Positions 41,805 through 54,735 are shown, counted from the first letter of the stretch. The stretch is DNA of 64,000 bases from Pseudomonas sp. HR96 (GCF_034059295.1 NZ_CP139141.1:5191001-5255000), one strand, 5' to 3'. Numbers and translations: made by a program. Notes: generated by a model not told the origin, from the sequence alone.

Positions 41805-43739
41805 TCAAGCCCTGAACTGACCCAGGCTCGCCTTCAACTGGGCTGCCAGGCCATCCAGCACCTTGCTGCTGGCCGTCGTCTCGAGCACCGCCTGCGCGGC
41901 TTTCTCGGCCTGCACATGGATAGTCTCCACCCTCCCCTTTACCGCATGAGCACCTTGCGCCTGGTGTTCGGCCGCGCGAGTGGCCGTACCGATGGCCGCA
42001 TGCACCTGCTCCACCGATGTCTGCACGGTCTGCTGCAACTGGGCACTGTCGCGCAGCACCACCAACCCCTCGCTGGCCTGGCGCCCGGCCTGACTGATGG
42101 CCGCCACCGCCTCGCGGGCGCCGGCCTGCAACGCACCGATATGCGCCTGGATATCACCGGTCGAACTCTGCGTCTTGCTGGCCAGGGCGCGCACCTCGTC
42201 CGCCACCACCGCAAAGCCACGACCGGTCTCCCCGGCTCGCGCCGCCTCGATGGCGGCGTTCAGGGCCAGCAGGTTGGTCTGCTCGGCAATGCCGTGGATC
42301 ACCGTCAGCACCACTTCGATCTGCTGGCTCTGCTCGGCCAGGCGCTCGATCACCTTGGAGCCGGTTTCCACCTGGCCGGCCAGCGCCTCCATCAAGCCGC
42401 TGACCTGGGTCGAGGCCTTGGTGCTGTCGTCGGTGGCGCGGCGAATCTCGGCCACCTGGTCCAGGGCCGAGCGCATGGCCTGGCTTTCTGCCTGAGCCTG
42501 GCTAGCCATGGTCGAGAGGGCCTCGAGGCTGGCCGCCACCTCGTCGCGCTGGCGCTCGGCCGCAGCATCGGCACCGGCGTTGCGCTTGGCCATGGCACCG
42601 ATCTCGACGCCGGTGCGCTGGGCCACGTCGCCAGCTTCGCGGACGATGGGCTGCAATTTGTCGATGAAGCGGTTGACCGCGCCGGCCATGTCGCCGATTT
42701 CGTCACGACTGTCGAGTTTGACCCGCTTGGTCAGGTCGCCGTCGCCCGCTGCCAGGTCGTTGAGCGCCGCGATCAACAGGTGCAGCTTGCTGACTACCCG
42801 GCGACCCAGCACCACGGCCAGGGTCAGCAGCACCCCGAGGCCGACCAGCACCAGGCCCAGGCCGATGCGCCAGCGCAGGGTCCCGGCTGCATCCTGCACG
42901 GTGCTGGTGGTGTTGGCCTGCATGGCACTGGCGCTGCTCTGCGCACTTTGCAGACGCGCCTTGAGCGCCTTGGCGCTTTCCGCCGAGGCCCCGGCCAGGC
43001 TGTCGCCCACCAACTGATCGCCGCTGGCGATCAGTGCCGCAAAGCGCTTGTCCAGGGCCTGCAGCTCTAGATCCACCGAGGCCTTGGACACGCCCATCAA
43101 TACCTTGCCGATCTCCACGCCATTGGGGCTGATGGATGACTCGACGTAGAACACGCCGGGGTCGGTCTTGGCCGCGCTGAGCACTTTATCCAGAGCCCGC
43201 TCGCCCTCGCCCTTGGCCAAAAGGGCCTGGTTGATCGGGTTGTCACGATTGAGGTAGCGGGTCAGGTGCTCGCCCTGGGCGTCGTTGTAGATCACGAACA
43301 GCACATTGGGGTTGCGCTGGGCGCGGCGAGCGAACTCGCTGAGGGTCGGCACGTCATTGTCCCACATGGCCCGCGGCGCTACCGAAGCGAGCAACTCGGC
43401 CATGTCGCTGGCAGAATCCTCAAGGCTCTTTTCCAAGGTCGCGCGCAGCTGCGCCTGTTCATCCTTCAAGCGACTGGACAGGCCGGCACTGAGGCGCTGG
43501 CGGGTATTGCTGGACAGCGAGTCGAGCCCCGAGGTGACCTCGTCGCTGGCCTTTTCCAATTCGCCGGAGAGCTTCTGGCTGTCGGCACCCAGGCGCTGGT
43601 CGAGATCCGACTCCAGGGCCGTGACCGTGCTCCGGGTCAGAGCGACCGCCACCAGCACTTGCACCAAAAGAGCGATGCCCAGCGCGATGAACACCGGACG
43701 CAACAAACGACTGCGCAATAGAGAGAGTACGGCCGACAC
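41805..43739 (-). CDS. Methyl-accepting chemotaxis protein
   Basis: A 644-aa chemoreceptor. The first membrane helix ([20 protein letters not shown]) is near residue 15-34, followed by a periplasmic sensor domain of about 250 residues, a second membrane helix near 290-312, HAMP, and a cytoplasmic signalling domain. The hairpin tip is clear: [20 protein letters not shown] and [15 protein letters not shown]. The ligand is not predictable from sequence here. Methylated Gln/Glu sites lie on either side of the tip. It follows purA, past a terminator, so it is probably transcribed alone. I did not find a FliA promoter upstream. Confidence 0.94.
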   Translation of the reverse strand: MSAVLSLLRSRLLRPVFIALGIALLVQVLVAVALTRSTVTALESDLDQRLGADSQKLSGELEKASDEVTSGLDSLSSNTRQRLSAGLSSRLKDEQAQLRATLEKSLEDSASDMAELLASVAPRAMWDNDVPTLSEFARRAQRNPNVLFVIYNDAQGEHLTRYLNRDNPINQALLAKGEGERALDKVLSAAKTDPGVFYVESSISPNGVEIGKVLMGVSKASVDLELQALDKRFAALIASGDQLVGDSLAGASAESAKALKARLQSAQSSASAMQANTTSTVQDAAGTLRWRIGLGLVLVGLGVLLTLAVVLGRRVVSKLHLLIAALNDLAAGDGDLTKRVKLDSRDEIGDMAGAVNRFIDKLQPIVREAGDVAQRTGVEIGAMAKRNAGADAAAERQRDEVAASLEALSTMASQAQAESQAMRSALDQVAEIRRATDDSTKASTQVSGLMEALAGQVETGSKVIERLAEQSQQIEVVLTVIHGIAEQTNLLALNAAIEAARAGETGRGFAVVADEVRALASKTQSSTGDIQAHIGALQAGAREAVAAISQAGRQASEGLVVLRDSAQLQQTVQTSVEQVHAAIGTATRAAEHQAQGAHAVKGRVETIHVQAEKAAQAVLETTASSKVLDGLAAQLKASLGQFRA

Positions 43740-43827
43740 TGGAATATCCCCTGCACTTTGGCGCCATTAAAATGATGGCTTACCAATATGCGGATAATCC
43801 CAGCAAAGCCCATGCCGTACAGGCGGC

Positions 43828-43859
43828 AAAAACGACAAAGGGCCCGCTTGGGGCCCTTT
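43828..43859 (-). terminator. intrinsic terminator of purA
   Basis: A 9-bp stem AAAGGGCCC/GGGCCCTTT (43837-43859) with a 5-base loop is followed on the minus strand by GTCG and five T. It lies 22 bases past the purA stop. Confidence 0.9.
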
Positions 43860-43880
43860 GCTATTTACATCAACGCTTTA

Positions 43881-45188
<1,308 letters not shown>

Positions 45189-45226
45189 TCACGCAAACTG
45201 GGTGCCGGCAGCGGCCGGCAGAAAAA

Positions 45227-46414
45227 TCAAAGGGCCAGCGGCAGTACTTGCCATTGCCCGTTCTGCTGAATCAGTTGCCGGTCGCAATCGGCTTCGGCGG
45301 CGGCGCTCAGCGCCTGGCCTGGCAACGCCTGGACCACCCGCTGGCCCGCTGCGCGCAGCTGGCGGACCTGCTGCCACAAGGCGGCATCGGTGCTGTCCGG
45401 CATCCAGATGCCACCGCTGGCCACCTCGATTTCGGCACGGCCCAGGGTCACCAGGCTTTTCAGGTCGGTAGAAAAACCTGTGGCCGGGCGGGCGCGACCG
45501 AAGTCGGCGCCGATGTCATCGTAGCGACCGCCCTGCGCGATGGCCTGGCCCATGCCCGGCACGAACACGGCGAACACCACGCCGGTGTGGTAGTGGTAAC
45601 CGCGCAGCTCGCCGAGGTCGAAATACAGCGGCAGCTCGGGGTAACGCAGCGCCAGCCGCTCGGCGATCGCCAGCAGGTCGTCCAGGGCGGTCAGCACTGG
45701 CGCCGGCGCGCCGGCCAGGCGCACACGGGCCTGGGCCAGCACTTCGCGGCCGCCGCACAGGTTGACCAGCGCCCGCAACATGCCGGCGAGGTCACCCGGG
45801 AGACCCTCGGTCAGGGCCACGACCTCGTCGATGGCCTTGCGCTGCAGCGCGTCGAACAACTGCTGCTCGACGTCGCCGGACAAACCAGCGGCGCGGGCGA
45901 GGCCACGATAGATGCCGACATGGCCGAGGTCCATGTGCACATCGGGCACGTCCGTCATCTCCAGCATAGCCAGCATCAGGCTGATGACTTCGACATCGCT
46001 GCTCGGGCTGGCATCGCCATACAACTCGGCGCCCAGCTGGATCGGGCTGCGCGAGGACGACAGCGCCCGCGGCTTGGCATGCAGCACGCTGCCGGCATAG
46101 CACAGGCGGCTGGGCCCGGCACGGCGCAGGGTGTGTGCATCGATACGGGCCACCTGCGGCGTGATGTCGGCGCGAAAGCCCATCTGCCGACCCGATTGTG
46201 GATCGATGACCTTGAAGGTGCGCAGGTCCAGGTCCTGGCCAGCGCCGGTCAACAGCGATTCGAGGTATTCGATATGCGGGGTGACCACGAACTCGTAGCC
46301 CCAGCTCTGGAACAGGTCCAACACCTTGCGCCGCGCCACTTCGATGCGCGCCGCCTCAGGTGGCAGTACTTCTTCGATGCCATCTGGCAGCAGCCAGCGG
46401 TCTACCGTTGCCAT
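45227..46414 (-). CDS. hisZ: ATP phosphoribosyltransferase regulatory subunit HisZ
   Basis: A 395-aa HisRS-like protein lacking the anticodon-binding domain. It pairs with a short-form HisG (encoded elsewhere) to form the first enzyme of histidine synthesis and confer feedback inhibition. Class II synthetase-like segments are visible: [15 protein letters not shown] at the N-terminus, [13 protein letters not shown] and [15 protein letters not shown]. It sits between hflC and purA, as in other pseudomonads. Confidence 0.95.
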   Translation of the reverse strand: MATVDRWLLPDGIEEVLPPEAARIEVARRKVLDLFQSWGYEFVVTPHIEYLESLLTGAGQDLDLRTFKVIDPQSGRQMGFRADITPQVARIDAHTLRRAGPSRLCYAGSVLHAKPRALSSSRSPIQLGAELYGDASPSSDVEVISLMLAMLEMTDVPDVHMDLGHVGIYRGLARAAGLSGDVEQQLFDALQRKAIDEVVALTEGLPGDLAGMLRALVNLCGGREVLAQARVRLAGAPAPVLTALDDLLAIAERLALRYPELPLYFDLGELRGYHYHTGVVFAVFVPGMGQAIAQGGRYDDIGADFGRARPATGFSTDLKSLVTLGRAEIEVASGGIWMPDSTDAALWQQVRQLRAAGQRVVQALPGQALSAAAEADCDRQLIQQNGQWQVLPLAL

Positions 46415-46533
46415 TACGCCTTTCCCCTATGATCCCGCACGGCCAGCCTTGCGACTGGCCCTGAGTGAAGCCCGAACCGCCTGCTGCCCATCGGCTGACA
46501 GGTGCGGCGAATCGGTAATCGAACTTGCAGACG

Positions 46534-46558
46534 CAAAAAAGCCGGGAATTTCCCGGCT
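46534..46558 (-). terminator. intrinsic terminator after hflC
   Basis: AGCCGGGA/TCCCGGCT with a 3-base loop is followed by six T on the minus strand. It lies about 75 bases past the hflC stop and about 120 bases before hisZ, so it separates the hfl operon from hisZ-purA. Confidence 0.92.
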
Positions 46559-46631
46559 GCCGCATGATACACACGTTTTCGCCAGGGATCACCCCGCCAG
46601 GCATTTTAGCCGCCCGGCGGGGTGCCCACGA

Positions 46632-47501
46632 TCACGGCTTGAACTTCTCCATGTACTTGAAGAAGTCGCTGTTGGGATCGAGTACCAGCACGTCGCCCTT
46701 GCTCGAGAAGCTCTGGCGATAGGCTTGCAGGCTGCGGTTGAACGCGTAGAACTCCTGGTCCTGACCATAGGCCTTGGCGTAGATCGCCGCCGCCTGGGCA
46801 TCGCCGTCACCACGTGCTTCCTCGGACTCGCGATAGGCTTCGGCCAGCAGGACTCGGCGCTGACGATCGGCGTCGGCACGAATGCCTTCGGCCAGCTCGT
46901 TACCCTTGGCCCGATGCTCGCGCGCTTCGCGTTCACGCTCGGTGCTCATGCGCTCGAACACGCTGCGGTTGACTTCCTTGGGCAGGTCGATGGCCTTGAC
47001 CCGCACGTCAATGACTTCGATGCCCAACTCGTCGTTGGCCATCTTGTTCAGCGACTCGGTAATGCCCGCCATCAGTTCGTCGCGCTGGCCGGAGACCACT
47101 TCATGCAGCGTGCGCTTGCCGAACTGGTCACGCAGGCCGGATTCCAGACGGCGCGACAGACGATCGTCGGCGATCTGCTTGAGGCCCGAGGTCGCGGTGT
47201 AGAAGCGCTCGGCATCCTTGACCCGCCATTTGGCGTAGGCATCGACCATCACCGCCTTCTTCTCCAGGGTCAGGAACCGCTGGGTCGGGGCGTCGAGGGT
47301 CATCAAGCGTGCATCGAACTTGCGCACCTGGTTCACGTAAGGAACCTTGACGTGCAGCCCAGGCTGGACATCGGCCTGCACCACACGACCGAATTGCAGG
47401 AGCACCGCGCGCTCGGTCTGGGACACTATATAAAAGCTGTTCCAGGCGACCACGCCCAGTACCACCGCAACGATCAGGGCGATCAGTGATTTATTGCCCA
47501 T
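46632..47501 (-). CDS. hflC: HflC, subunit of the FtsH-regulating HflKC complex
   Basis: A 289-aa SPFH/prohibitin-family protein with one N-terminal membrane anchor (LIALIVAVVLGVVAWNSFYIV) and a periplasmic SPFH domain (about residues 22-190), then a coiled coil. With HflK it forms the large cage around FtsH and modulates its proteolysis of membrane proteins. The start overlaps the hflK stop as TGATG. Confidence 0.97.
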   Translation of the reverse strand: MGNKSLIALIVAVVLGVVAWNSFYIVSQTERAVLLQFGRVVQADVQPGLHVKVPYVNQVRKFDARLMTLDAPTQRFLTLEKKAVMVDAYAKWRVKDAERFYTATSGLKQIADDRLSRRLESGLRDQFGKRTLHEVVSGQRDELMAGITESLNKMANDELGIEVIDVRVKAIDLPKEVNRSVFERMSTEREREAREHRAKGNELAEGIRADADRQRRVLLAEAYRESEEARGDGDAQAAAIYAKAYGQDQEFYAFNRSLQAYRQSFSSKGDVLVLDPNSDFFKYMEKFKP

Positions 47502-48679
47502 CAGCGACTCTCCCTGGAACGTAATTCACGCTGTTGCTGCTGCAGGTCGGCTGCGGCGCGAGCGCCTGCGTCGCTGGCAGGTGCCGGGCTGCCGGCGGCC
47601 GGCGTGGAAGGGCTGCGGCTGCCGTCGATCATCTTGTCCAGTGGCAGGTACAACAGGTTGCTCTGCCCGTCCTTGCCGCTGACCAGCACCTTGCTGGTGC
47701 TGCTGTAGATGTCCTGCATGGTTTCCAGGTACAGGCGCTGACGAGTCACGTCCGGCGCCTTGCGGTACTCGGCCACCAACTTGGTGAAGCGGTCGGCCTC
47801 ACCCTTGGCGCGGGAGATCACTTCATCGCGATAGCCGTTGGCATCCTCGATGATGCGCTGCGCCTGACCACGGGCCTCGGGCACCACGCCATTGGCGTAG
47901 GTCTCGGCCTGGTTGCGCGAACGCTGCTCGTCTTCCCGGGCGCGGATCACGTCATCGAAGGCTTCCTGCACCTCACGCGGCGCAGCGGCGCTCTGCACGT
48001 TGACCTGGGTCACCGTGATACCGGTCTTGTAGGTGTCCATGAAGCCTTGCAGGCGCTTCTTGATTTCGCTGGCCATCAGCTCGCGGCCCTCGGTCAGCAC
48101 CTGATCCATGGCGGTCGAACCGACCACATGGCGCAAGGCGCTGTCGGTGGCGTGTTGCAGGCTGACCTCCGGCTGGTCGACGTTGAGCACGTAGTCCTGC
48201 AGGTTGGTGATCTTGTACTGCACGGTCAGCGGCACCTCGACGATGTTCTCGTCCTCGGTGAGCATCTGCCCCTGCTTGGTGTAGGCCCGCTCGCGCGTGA
48301 CGTTCTCCATGTACTTCCTGTCGATCGGCGGGAAGTAGATGTTAAGACCCGGGCCGACGGTTTCGTAGTACTTGCCGAAGCGCAGCACCACGGCCTGCTC
48401 CTGCTCGTCGACGACATACACGGCGCTGTACAGCCAGATGGCCGCCAGCACTACCAGGCCAATGCCGAGCAGGCCGAGGCCGCCGCCCCTGGACGAGTTG
48501 TCGTCACCGCCACCACTGCCGCTGCGTTTTTTACCGCCACCGAACAAACCGTTCAGGCTTTCCTGCAGCTTACGGAAGGCTTCGTCGAGATCCGGTGGCC
48601 CCTTGCGGTCGCCACCACGGCGCTTGCCACCCCAGGGATCCTGATTGTTCGAGTTGCCACCCGGCTCATTCCAAGCCAT
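47501..48679 (-). CDS. hflK: HflK, subunit of the FtsH-regulating HflKC complex
   Basis: A 392-aa SPFH-family protein. A Gly/Arg/Lys-rich cytoplasmic N-terminus (MAWNEPGGNSNNQDPWG) precedes the single membrane helix (GLLGIGLVVLAAIWLYSAVYV, about residues 68-88), then the SPFH domain and a Gln/Ala-rich tail. I chose ATG 48679 with GGAGAG just upstream; an upstream ATG at 48715 lacks a ribosome site. It is coupled to hflC. Confidence 0.97.
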   Translation of the reverse strand: MAWNEPGGNSNNQDPWGGKRRGGDRKGPPDLDEAFRKLQESLNGLFGGGKKRSGSGGGDDNSSRGGGLGLLGIGLVVLAAIWLYSAVYVVDEQEQAVVLRFGKYYETVGPGLNIYFPPIDRKYMENVTRERAYTKQGQMLTEDENIVEVPLTVQYKITNLQDYVLNVDQPEVSLQHATDSALRHVVGSTAMDQVLTEGRELMASEIKKRLQGFMDTYKTGITVTQVNVQSAAAPREVQEAFDDVIRAREDEQRSRNQAETYANGVVPEARGQAQRIIEDANGYRDEVISRAKGEADRFTKLVAEYRKAPDVTRQRLYLETMQDIYSSTSKVLVSGKDGQSNLLYLPLDKMIDGSRSPSTPAAGSPAPASDAGARAAADLQQQQRELRSRESR

Positions 48680-48775
48680 AGCGCTCTCCATCTGATAAAG
48701 CAAAGACGCGCCCACGGCGCGCCGGCCAATGCTACAGAATGCTCACCGCTGCGGCACAACCGCTTTGCGAGGCTT

Positions 48776-50077
48776 TTATTGCAAAGTGTGTTTTTCGATG
48801 AATTCCACGGGCTCCATCCCTTCTCGGCTAACCAGGCGATTCAACTCTACTCGCGGCAGGCGCACGGCCAACAGGCTGGAACCTTGCTCGTCGTGCGTCT
48901 CGCTTTGTACCGCGCCTATGGAAAAGAACTGCGCACGCAGGCGCCCCAGGTTTTGCGGCAAGCACAAGGTGGCCACGAACAAGTCGTCGCCCAGCAGCTC
49001 GGCCACGGCCTGGCGCACCAGGTCCAGGCCGCGCCCGTCCCGGGCCGAAACCCAGACCCGCTGTGGCTTGCCGTCGGCGTCGCGCTGGATTTGCGGCTCG
49101 ACGCCTTCGAGCAAATCGAGTTTGTTATACACCTCGAGGATCGGCAAGCCTTGCGCACCGATCTCGGTGAGCACCGCCATGACCTGCTCGATCTGGGCCA
49201 TGCGCTCCGGCTCGTGGGCGTCGATCACGTGCAGCAGCAAGTCGGAGTTGCTCGATTCCTCGAGCGTGGCGCGGAACGCCTCCACCAGCTTGTGCGGCAA
49301 GTGACGGATGAAACCCACGGTGTCGGCAAGAATCACCGGCCCCAGGTCGTCCAGCTGCAGACGCCGCAGGGTCGGGTCCAGCGTGGCGAACAACTGGTCG
49401 GCGGCGTACACCTCGGACGAGGTCACGGCGTTGAACAGGGTCGACTTGCCGGCGTTGGTGTAGCCCACCAGCGACACCGAAGGAATATCGGCACGCTTGC
49501 GCCCACGCCGTGCCTGCTCACGCTGGCTGCGCACCTTCTCCAGACGCTGCTTGATCTGCCGCAGGCGCACCCGCAACAGGCGCCGGTCGGTTTCCAGCTG
49601 GGTTTCACCGGGGCCACGCAGGCCGATGCCGCCACCCTGGCGCTCCAGGTGAGTCCAGCCACGCACCAGCCGCGTGCTCATATGCTCCAGTTGGGCCAGC
49701 TCTACCTGCAGCTTGCCTTCATGGGTACGGGCGCGTTGGGCAAAAATATCGAGGATCAGACCGGTACGGTCCAGCACGCGACACTCGAAGACCTTCTCGA
49801 GGTTGCGTTCCTGACTGGGGGTCAGGGTGTGATTGAATATGACCAGGTCGACCTGCTCGGCCTTGACCTGATCGCGAAGCTCCTCGACCTTGCCGCTGCC
49901 GATAAGAAACTTCGCCGAAGGACGATGCCGCGCTACGTTGACGAACGCGACGGTTTCGGCGCCGGCCGAAACGGCCAGCTCCTGAAACTCCTGCGGATCT
50001 TCTCGCGCCTCAGGGTCCTGACCATCCAGATGAACGAGAATGGCCCGTTCACCACCACCGTGGCGCTCAAAGAACAA
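48776..50077 (-). CDS. hflX: GTPase HflX
   Basis: A 433-aa ribosome-associated GTPase that splits stalled 70S ribosomes during stress. The N-terminal nucleotide-binding-like domain carries KFLIGSGKVEEL; the coiled coil follows; the G domain has G1 GYTNAGKST, the switch-region DTVGFI and NKLD. It starts 12 bases after hfq and precedes hflK, the conserved E. coli order. Confidence 0.97.
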   Translation of the reverse strand: MFFERHGGGERAILVHLDGQDPEAREDPQEFQELAVSAGAETVAFVNVARHRPSAKFLIGSGKVEELRDQVKAEQVDLVIFNHTLTPSQERNLEKVFECRVLDRTGLILDIFAQRARTHEGKLQVELAQLEHMSTRLVRGWTHLERQGGGIGLRGPGETQLETDRRLLRVRLRQIKQRLEKVRSQREQARRGRKRADIPSVSLVGYTNAGKSTLFNAVTSSEVYAADQLFATLDPTLRRLQLDDLGPVILADTVGFIRHLPHKLVEAFRATLEESSNSDLLLHVIDAHEPERMAQIEQVMAVLTEIGAQGLPILEVYNKLDLLEGVEPQIQRDADGKPQRVWVSARDGRGLDLVRQAVAELLGDDLFVATLCLPQNLGRLRAQFFSIGAVQSETHDEQGSSLLAVRLPRVELNRLVSREGMEPVEFIEKHTLQ

Positions 50078-50089
50078 GGCAGACTCCTA

Positions 50090-50350
50090 TCAAGCGTTAC
50101 CTGGCTCGGAGTCACCCTGCTCGGATTCGGTTGCGCTAGGCAAGCGGATCGCACGCACGGGAACTACCGTCGAGATCGCATGTTTGTAGACCATCTGGCT
50201 GACGGTGTTCTTCAACACGATCACGAACTGGTCGAACGAATCGATCGTCCCCTGGAGCTTGATGCCGTTGACGAGATAGACCGAAACACCGACCTTCTCT
50301 TTACGCAAGGTGTTCAAGTAAGGGTCTTGTAGCGAATGCCCTTTTGACAT
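50090..50350 (-). CDS. hfq: RNA chaperone Hfq
   Basis: An 86-aa Sm-like protein that forms a hexameric ring and pairs small RNAs with messages. The Sm1 motif ([17 protein letters not shown]) and Sm2 ([10 protein letters not shown]) are both intact, and a short Ser/Glu/Gly-rich tail follows. I chose ATG 50350 because AGGAG is located upstream and [13 protein letters not shown] is the family start. It lies between miaA and hflX. Confidence 0.98.
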   Translation of the reverse strand: MSKGHSLQDPYLNTLRKEKVGVSVYLVNGIKLQGTIDSFDQFVIVLKNTVSQMVYKHAISTVVPVRAIRLPSATESEQGDSEPGNA

Positions 50351-50444
50351 GTGCCGCACTCCTTTAAGGATCAATAGAAAAAGCTGAGAAATTAGATGGT
50401 TCACGCCGCCCCACCCCCAAGGATAGACGGCAATTGCAAAGGAC

Positions 50445-51416
50445 TCAGCCCAATATGGAGACCGAACCCAGGTATTTCAAGGAGCGTGACAGATTGTCGG
50501 CATCCAGGCTGTCCAGCCAGTGCAAATCAGCCCAGCTGCGCAACCAGGTGAACTGCCGTTTCGCCAGCTGGCGGGTGGCAATCACCCCACGCTCCTGCAT
50601 TTCAACTGCTGTCAACTTGCCATCCAGGTGATCCCAGACCTGGCGATAACCCACTGCACGTATAGACGGCAGTGCTGTGTGCAAGTCACTTCGCGAGCGC
50701 AGAGCAATGACCTCGTCGACGAAGCCTTGTTCCAGCATCTGCTCGAATCTCAGCGCAATTCTCTGATGCAGCACCTGACGATTGCGCGGTGCGATCGCCA
50801 GATGCGCCACAGTATAGGGTAATTGTGCGAGTCCCGAGGTGGCTGCGTCGGTACTTTGCGCCAATTGCCGAGCGCGCAGCTCGGTCATGCTGGCCCCGCT
50901 GGCCCGGTAGACCTCCAGGGCGCGGATCAGGCGCTGCGGATCGTTGGGATGAATGCGCGCCGCCGACTGCGGATCGACCCGGCCCAGCTCGTCGTGCAGG
51001 GCCTGCCAGCCCTCTGTGGCGGCCTGGGCCTGGAGCTCGGCGCGGATCTGCGGGGCGGCGGGCGGCATGTCGGCCAGGCCTTCGAGCAACGCTTTGAAAT
51101 ACAACATGGTGCCGCCGACCAGCAGCGGGATCTTGCCGCGCGCCGTGATGTCGGCCATGGCCTGGAGGGCGTCGCGGCGAAATTCGGCGGCCGAGTAGCT
51201 TTGCGCCGGGTCGATGATGTCGATCAGCCGGTGCGGATGCGCCGCCAGCAGCGCCTTGGAGGGCTTGGCGGTGCCGATGTCCATGCCGCGATAGACCAGC
51301 GCCGAGTCGACGCTGATCAGCTCGCAGGGCAGCACCTTGCTCAGTTCGATGGCCAGGTCGGTCTTGCCCGAGGCGGTCGGGCCCATGAGAAAGATGGCCG
51401 GAGGCAGCGTGGCCAT
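50445..51416 (-). CDS. miaA: tRNA dimethylallyltransferase MiaA
   Basis: A 323-aa enzyme that adds the dimethylallyl group to N6 of A37 in tRNAs reading UNN codons. The P-loop GPTASGKT is at residues 12-19, followed by [20 protein letters not shown], and [17 protein letters not shown] chose ATG 51416, 2 bases after the mutL stop; the open frame continues far upstream only antisense-like inside mutL. It ends about 95 bases before hfq. Confidence 0.97.
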   Translation of the reverse strand: MATLPPAIFLMGPTASGKTDLAIELSKVLPCELISVDSALVYRGMDIGTAKPSKALLAAHPHRLIDIIDPAQSYSAAEFRRDALQAMADITARGKIPLLVGGTMLYFKALLEGLADMPPAAPQIRAELQAQAATEGWQALHDELGRVDPQSAARIHPNDPQRLIRALEVYRASGASMTELRARQLAQSTDAATSGLAQLPYTVAHLAIAPRNRQVLHQRIALRFEQMLEQGFVDEVIALRSRSDLHTALPSIRAVGYRQVWDHLDGKLTAVEMQERGVIATRQLAKRQFTWLRSWADLHWLDSLDADNLSRSLKYLGSVSILG

Positions 51417-51418
51417 GA

Positions 51419-53314
51419 TCAACGCCCGCGCAGGAAGAGTTTGTCGAGATCGTCCAGGCCCAACTGGGTCCAGGTCGGCCGGCCATGGTTGCACTGGCCG
51501 CTGCGCTCGGTGTTTTCCATATCGCGCAGCAGACCGTTCATTTCCGGCACCGCCAGGCGCCGGTTGGCGCGGATGGCGCCGTGGCAGGCCATGGTGCCGA
51601 GCAGCTCGTTGAGGTGGGCCTGAATGCGGTCGCTGGTGCCGTATTCCATCAGGTCGGCCAGCACGTCCTGCACCAGGCGGTTGGCCTCGGCCTGCTTGAG
51701 CAGGGCCGGAATCTGCCGGATGGCCAGGGTTTCCGGGCCCAGCCGCTGCAGCTCGAAACCCAGGCGCTGGAACCAGCTGGCGTGCTCTTCGGCGCAATCC
51801 GCTTCGCGCTGGCTGAGGGCCAGTGACTCGGGCACCAGCAGCGGTTGGCCGCTCAGGCCTTCGCTGGCCATCGCGATCTTCAGGCGCTCGTACATGATGC
51901 GCTCGTGGGCCGCGTGCATGTCCACCAGCACCAGCCCCTGGGCGTTTTCCGCGAGAATATAGATGCCTTTGAGCTGGGCCAGGGCGTAGCCCAGCGGCGG
52001 AATATCGCCCTGGGCCTGAGGCAGGTTGGCGCCGCTCAGGCCATTGACCGCCGTGGGCAGCGGCGCGAAGAACTCACGGTAGGCCGCCTGGGATTCGGCC
52101 ACCGGCAGCGGCGCGGCGCTGCGCGGCACATATTGGTAGCCGGCGCCAGCGCCCGGGCTGTAGGCACGGGGTTCGCTGACCGGCTGCTCGAGCAGGTTGG
52201 CCGCCAGGCGCATTTCGCCCTGCGGGCCGAACTCGCCGGCCCCCAGGCCGGTGGGGCGAACCATGTCGCTGACTGCGGCCGGCGCGGCCAGCTGGTCTTC
52301 GGGGCGCACGTCGGCCAAGGCGCGATGCAGCGTGCCGTAGAGAAAATCGTGGACCATGCGCCCGTCGCGAAAACGCACCTCGTGCTTGGTCGGGTGCACG
52401 TTGACGTCGACCACCGCCGGATCGACCTCGAGAAACAGCACGAAGGTCGGATGCCGACCGTTGAACAGCACGTCGCGGTAGGCCTGGCGCACAGCGTGGG
52501 CGACCAGTTTGTCGCGCACCGCGCGGCCGTTGACATAGAAGTACTGCAGGTCGGCCTGGCTGCGCGAGAAGGTCGGCAGGCCGACCCAGCCCCACAGGTG
52601 CAGGCCGTTGCGCTCGACTTCGATCGGCAGCGCCTGCTCCAGGAAGGCCGCACCACAGACTGCAGCCACGCGCCGTGCCCGGGCGGTCTCGTCGCTGGCC
52701 TCGTGCAGGCTGAGGATGCTCTTGCCGTTGTGGCGCAGATGAAAGCCCACGTCGAAGCGCGCCAGCGCCAGGCGCTTGATCACTTCCTGCAGGTGGTCGA
52801 ATTCGGTTTTTTCGGTCTTGAGAAACTTGCGCCGCGCCGGCGTGTTGAAGAACAGGTCGCGCACTTCCACCGAAGTCCCCACCGGATGCGCGGCAGGCTG
52901 CACCCGCGGAGCCATGTCGCGGCCCTCGGTTTCCACCTGCCAGGCTTCGCTGGCCTGGCGCGTGCGCGAGGTCAGGGTCAGGCGCGCTACCGAGCTGATC
53001 GACGCCAGCGCCTCGCCGCGAAAGCCCAGGCTCATCACCCGCTCGAGGTCTTCGAGGTCACGGATCTTGCTGGTGGCGTGCCGCGCCAGGGCCAGCGGCA
53101 GGTCGTCGGCGGAAATGCCGCTGCCGTCGTCGCGCACGCGCAGCAGCTTGACGCCGCCCTGCTCGACGTCGACGTCGATGCGCCGGGCGCCGGAGTCGAG
53201 GCTGTTTTCCAACAGTTCCTTGATCACCGAAGCCGGGCGCTCGACCACCTCGCCGGCGGCGATCTGGTTGGCCAGGCGCGGGCTGAGCAGTTCGATACGG
53301 GCGGCGTCAGTCAT
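51419..53314 (-). CDS. mutL: DNA mismatch repair protein MutL
   Basis: A 631-aa mismatch-repair protein that couples MutS to downstream strand removal. The GHKL ATPase motifs are intact: [25 protein letters not shown] and [10 protein letters not shown]. An S5-like fold follows, then a Pro/Ala-rich linker (about 350-440) and the C-terminal dimerisation domain, which lacks the endonuclease DQHAxxE motif (it reads [12 protein letters not shown] with different surroundings). The start overlaps the amiB stop by 4 bases. Confidence 0.97.
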   Translation of the reverse strand: MTDAARIELLSPRLANQIAAGEVVERPASVIKELLENSLDSGARRIDVDVEQGGVKLLRVRDDGSGISADDLPLALARHATSKIRDLEDLERVMSLGFRGEALASISSVARLTLTSRTRQASEAWQVETEGRDMAPRVQPAAHPVGTSVEVRDLFFNTPARRKFLKTEKTEFDHLQEVIKRLALARFDVGFHLRHNGKSILSLHEASDETARARRVAAVCGAAFLEQALPIEVERNGLHLWGWVGLPTFSRSQADLQYFYVNGRAVRDKLVAHAVRQAYRDVLFNGRHPTFVLFLEVDPAVVDVNVHPTKHEVRFRDGRMVHDFLYGTLHRALADVRPEDQLAAPAAVSDMVRPTGLGAGEFGPQGEMRLAANLLEQPVSEPRAYSPGAGAGYQYVPRSAAPLPVAESQAAYREFFAPLPTAVNGLSGANLPQAQGDIPPLGYALAQLKGIYILAENAQGLVLVDMHAAHERIMYERLKIAMASEGLSGQPLLVPESLALSQREADCAEEHASWFQRLGFELQRLGPETLAIRQIPALLKQAEANRLVQDVLADLMEYGTSDRIQAHLNELLGTMACHGAIRANRRLAVPEMNGLLRDMENTERSGQCNHGRPTWTQLGLDDLDKLFLRGR

Positions 53315-54723
53315 GGCTGGGACGCCAGAGCGGTGCTGGGGATGTTCAAATTCTGGCCGATCTTCAGCTCGTCGCTCTTGAGGTTGTTGGCGTTGCGCAG
53401 CGCACCCGGGCTGACCTGGTAGCGCACCGCAAGCATCGCCAGCGTCTCGCCGGAGCGAACCACATGATTGCGCGGGCCCTGGGCGATCTTGCCCGTGTCA
53501 CGTAGCCAGGCAATGTAGGTGCCCGGTGGCGGATTCTGCTGGAAGAACTGTTTGACCCCGGCGCGAATCGAGCGGGCCAGCGCCTGCTGGTGGCTGGCAC
53601 TCTGCAGCTTGGAGGCTTCGGTGGCGTTGGAGATGAACCCGGTTTCCACCAGGATCGACGGAATGTCCGGCGACTTGAGCACCATGAACGCCGCCTGCTC
53701 CACGCGATTCTTGTGCAACGTGGTGACCTGGCCGATGTTGCCGAGCACCTTCTGCCCGACGTTGAGGCTGGAGGTCAGCGAGGCGGTCATCGACAGGTCG
53801 AGCAGCACCCCGGCGAGCATGCGGTCCTTGTCGTCGAGGCTGACGTTCCCGGCGCCGCCGATCAGGTCGGAGCGGTTTTCGCTGTCGGCCAGCCAGCGCG
53901 CGGTCTCGGACGTGGCGCCGCGTTCGGACAAGGCGAACACCGAGGCCCCGAACGCCGCCGAGGACGGCGCGGCGTCGGCGTGAATCGAGACGAACAGGTC
54001 GGCGCCCTTCTTGCGGGCGATTTCGGTACGCCCGCGCAACGGGATGAAGTAGTCGCCAGTGCGGGTCAGCTCGGCGCGAAAACCTTTCTCGCCGTTGATC
54101 TGGCGCTGCACTTCCTTGGCGATCTGCAGCACGATGTCTTTCTCGTGCTGGCCGCGGGAACCCGAGGCCCCGGGGTCTTCACCGCCATGCCCGGCGTCGA
54201 TCACCACGATGATGTCGCGCTTGCCGTTGGGCACCGGCTCAAGCTTGATCGGCGGTTGGTTGGGCAGCACCGGCACCGCTGGCGTGGTGGTCACCGGAGT
54301 CTGCGGCGGGCTCGGCTCGGCGGCGTCGGGCGAATCGTAGAGGTCGACCACCAGCCGGTTGCCATACTGCTGGTTGGGCGCCAGCGAGAAGCTCTTGGGG
54401 GTCACGGCCTTTTTCAGGTCGATGACCACCCGCAGATCGGTCGGCGTGCGTTGGGCCGAGCGGAAGCTGGTGATCGGCGTGTTGGCCGTGGCGATCTTCA
54501 ACGGCGCTGCCAGGGTGGCATTGTTGATGTCGATGACCAGCCGGTCCGGCGAGGTCAAGGTGAAGACGCTGTGCTCCACCGGCCCGGACAGGTCGAACAC
54601 CAGCCGAGTGTTGTCCGGCGCACGCCACAGGCGCACGCTCTTGACCTGCGAGGCAGCCAGGGTGTCGAAGGCCAGAACCATCAGAAACAAACCTGCGACC
54701 GCGACCAGCGCGCGAATGCGCAT
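53311..54723 (-). CDS. amiB: N-acetylmuramoyl-L-alanine amidase with AMIN and LysM domains
   Basis: A 470-aa periplasmic cell-wall hydrolase that splits septal peptidoglycan at division. A signal peptide ([19 protein letters not shown]) is followed by the AMIN domain (about residues 25-130), a Pro-rich linker, and the Amidase_3 domain (about 170-390) with zinc ligands in [16 protein letters not shown] and SIHADA and the catalytic Glu in VETGF. A LysM domain closes it (about 420-465). I chose ATG 54723 because GAGG precedes it; ATG 54735 is also possible. It overlaps mutL by 4 bases. Confidence 0.96.
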   Translation of the reverse strand: MRIRALVAVAGLFLMVLAFDTLAASQVKSVRLWRAPDNTRLVFDLSGPVEHSVFTLTSPDRLVIDINNATLAAPLKIATANTPITSFRSAQRTPTDLRVVIDLKKAVTPKSFSLAPNQQYGNRLVVDLYDSPDAAEPSPPQTPVTTTPAVPVLPNQPPIKLEPVPNGKRDIIVVIDAGHGGEDPGASGSRGQHEKDIVLQIAKEVQRQINGEKGFRAELTRTGDYFIPLRGRTEIARKKGADLFVSIHADAAPSSAAFGASVFALSERGATSETARWLADSENRSDLIGGAGNVSLDDKDRMLAGVLLDLSMTASLTSSLNVGQKVLGNIGQVTTLHKNRVEQAAFMVLKSPDIPSILVETGFISNATEASKLQSASHQQALARSIRAGVKQFFQQNPPPGTYIAWLRDTGKIAQGPRNHVVRSGETLAMLAVRYQVSPGALRNANNLKSDELKIGQNLNIPSTALASQP

Positions 54724-54735
54724 ACCTAACCTCAT

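Noticed and set aside
41514..43070. A 518-codon + strand frame starting in the tRNA region
   Set aside because: It runs through the second tRNA and antisense to the chemoreceptor with no domain; a shadow frame.
43740..43827. A FliA promoter for the chemoreceptor gene
   Set aside because: No GCCGATAA-like -10 with a correctly spaced -35 is present; only a short inverted repeat GCCAT/ATGGC is visible.
50445..51797. A longer frame upstream of MiaA
   Set aside because: The extension lies inside mutL in another frame; MiaA's P-loop start at 51416 is complete.
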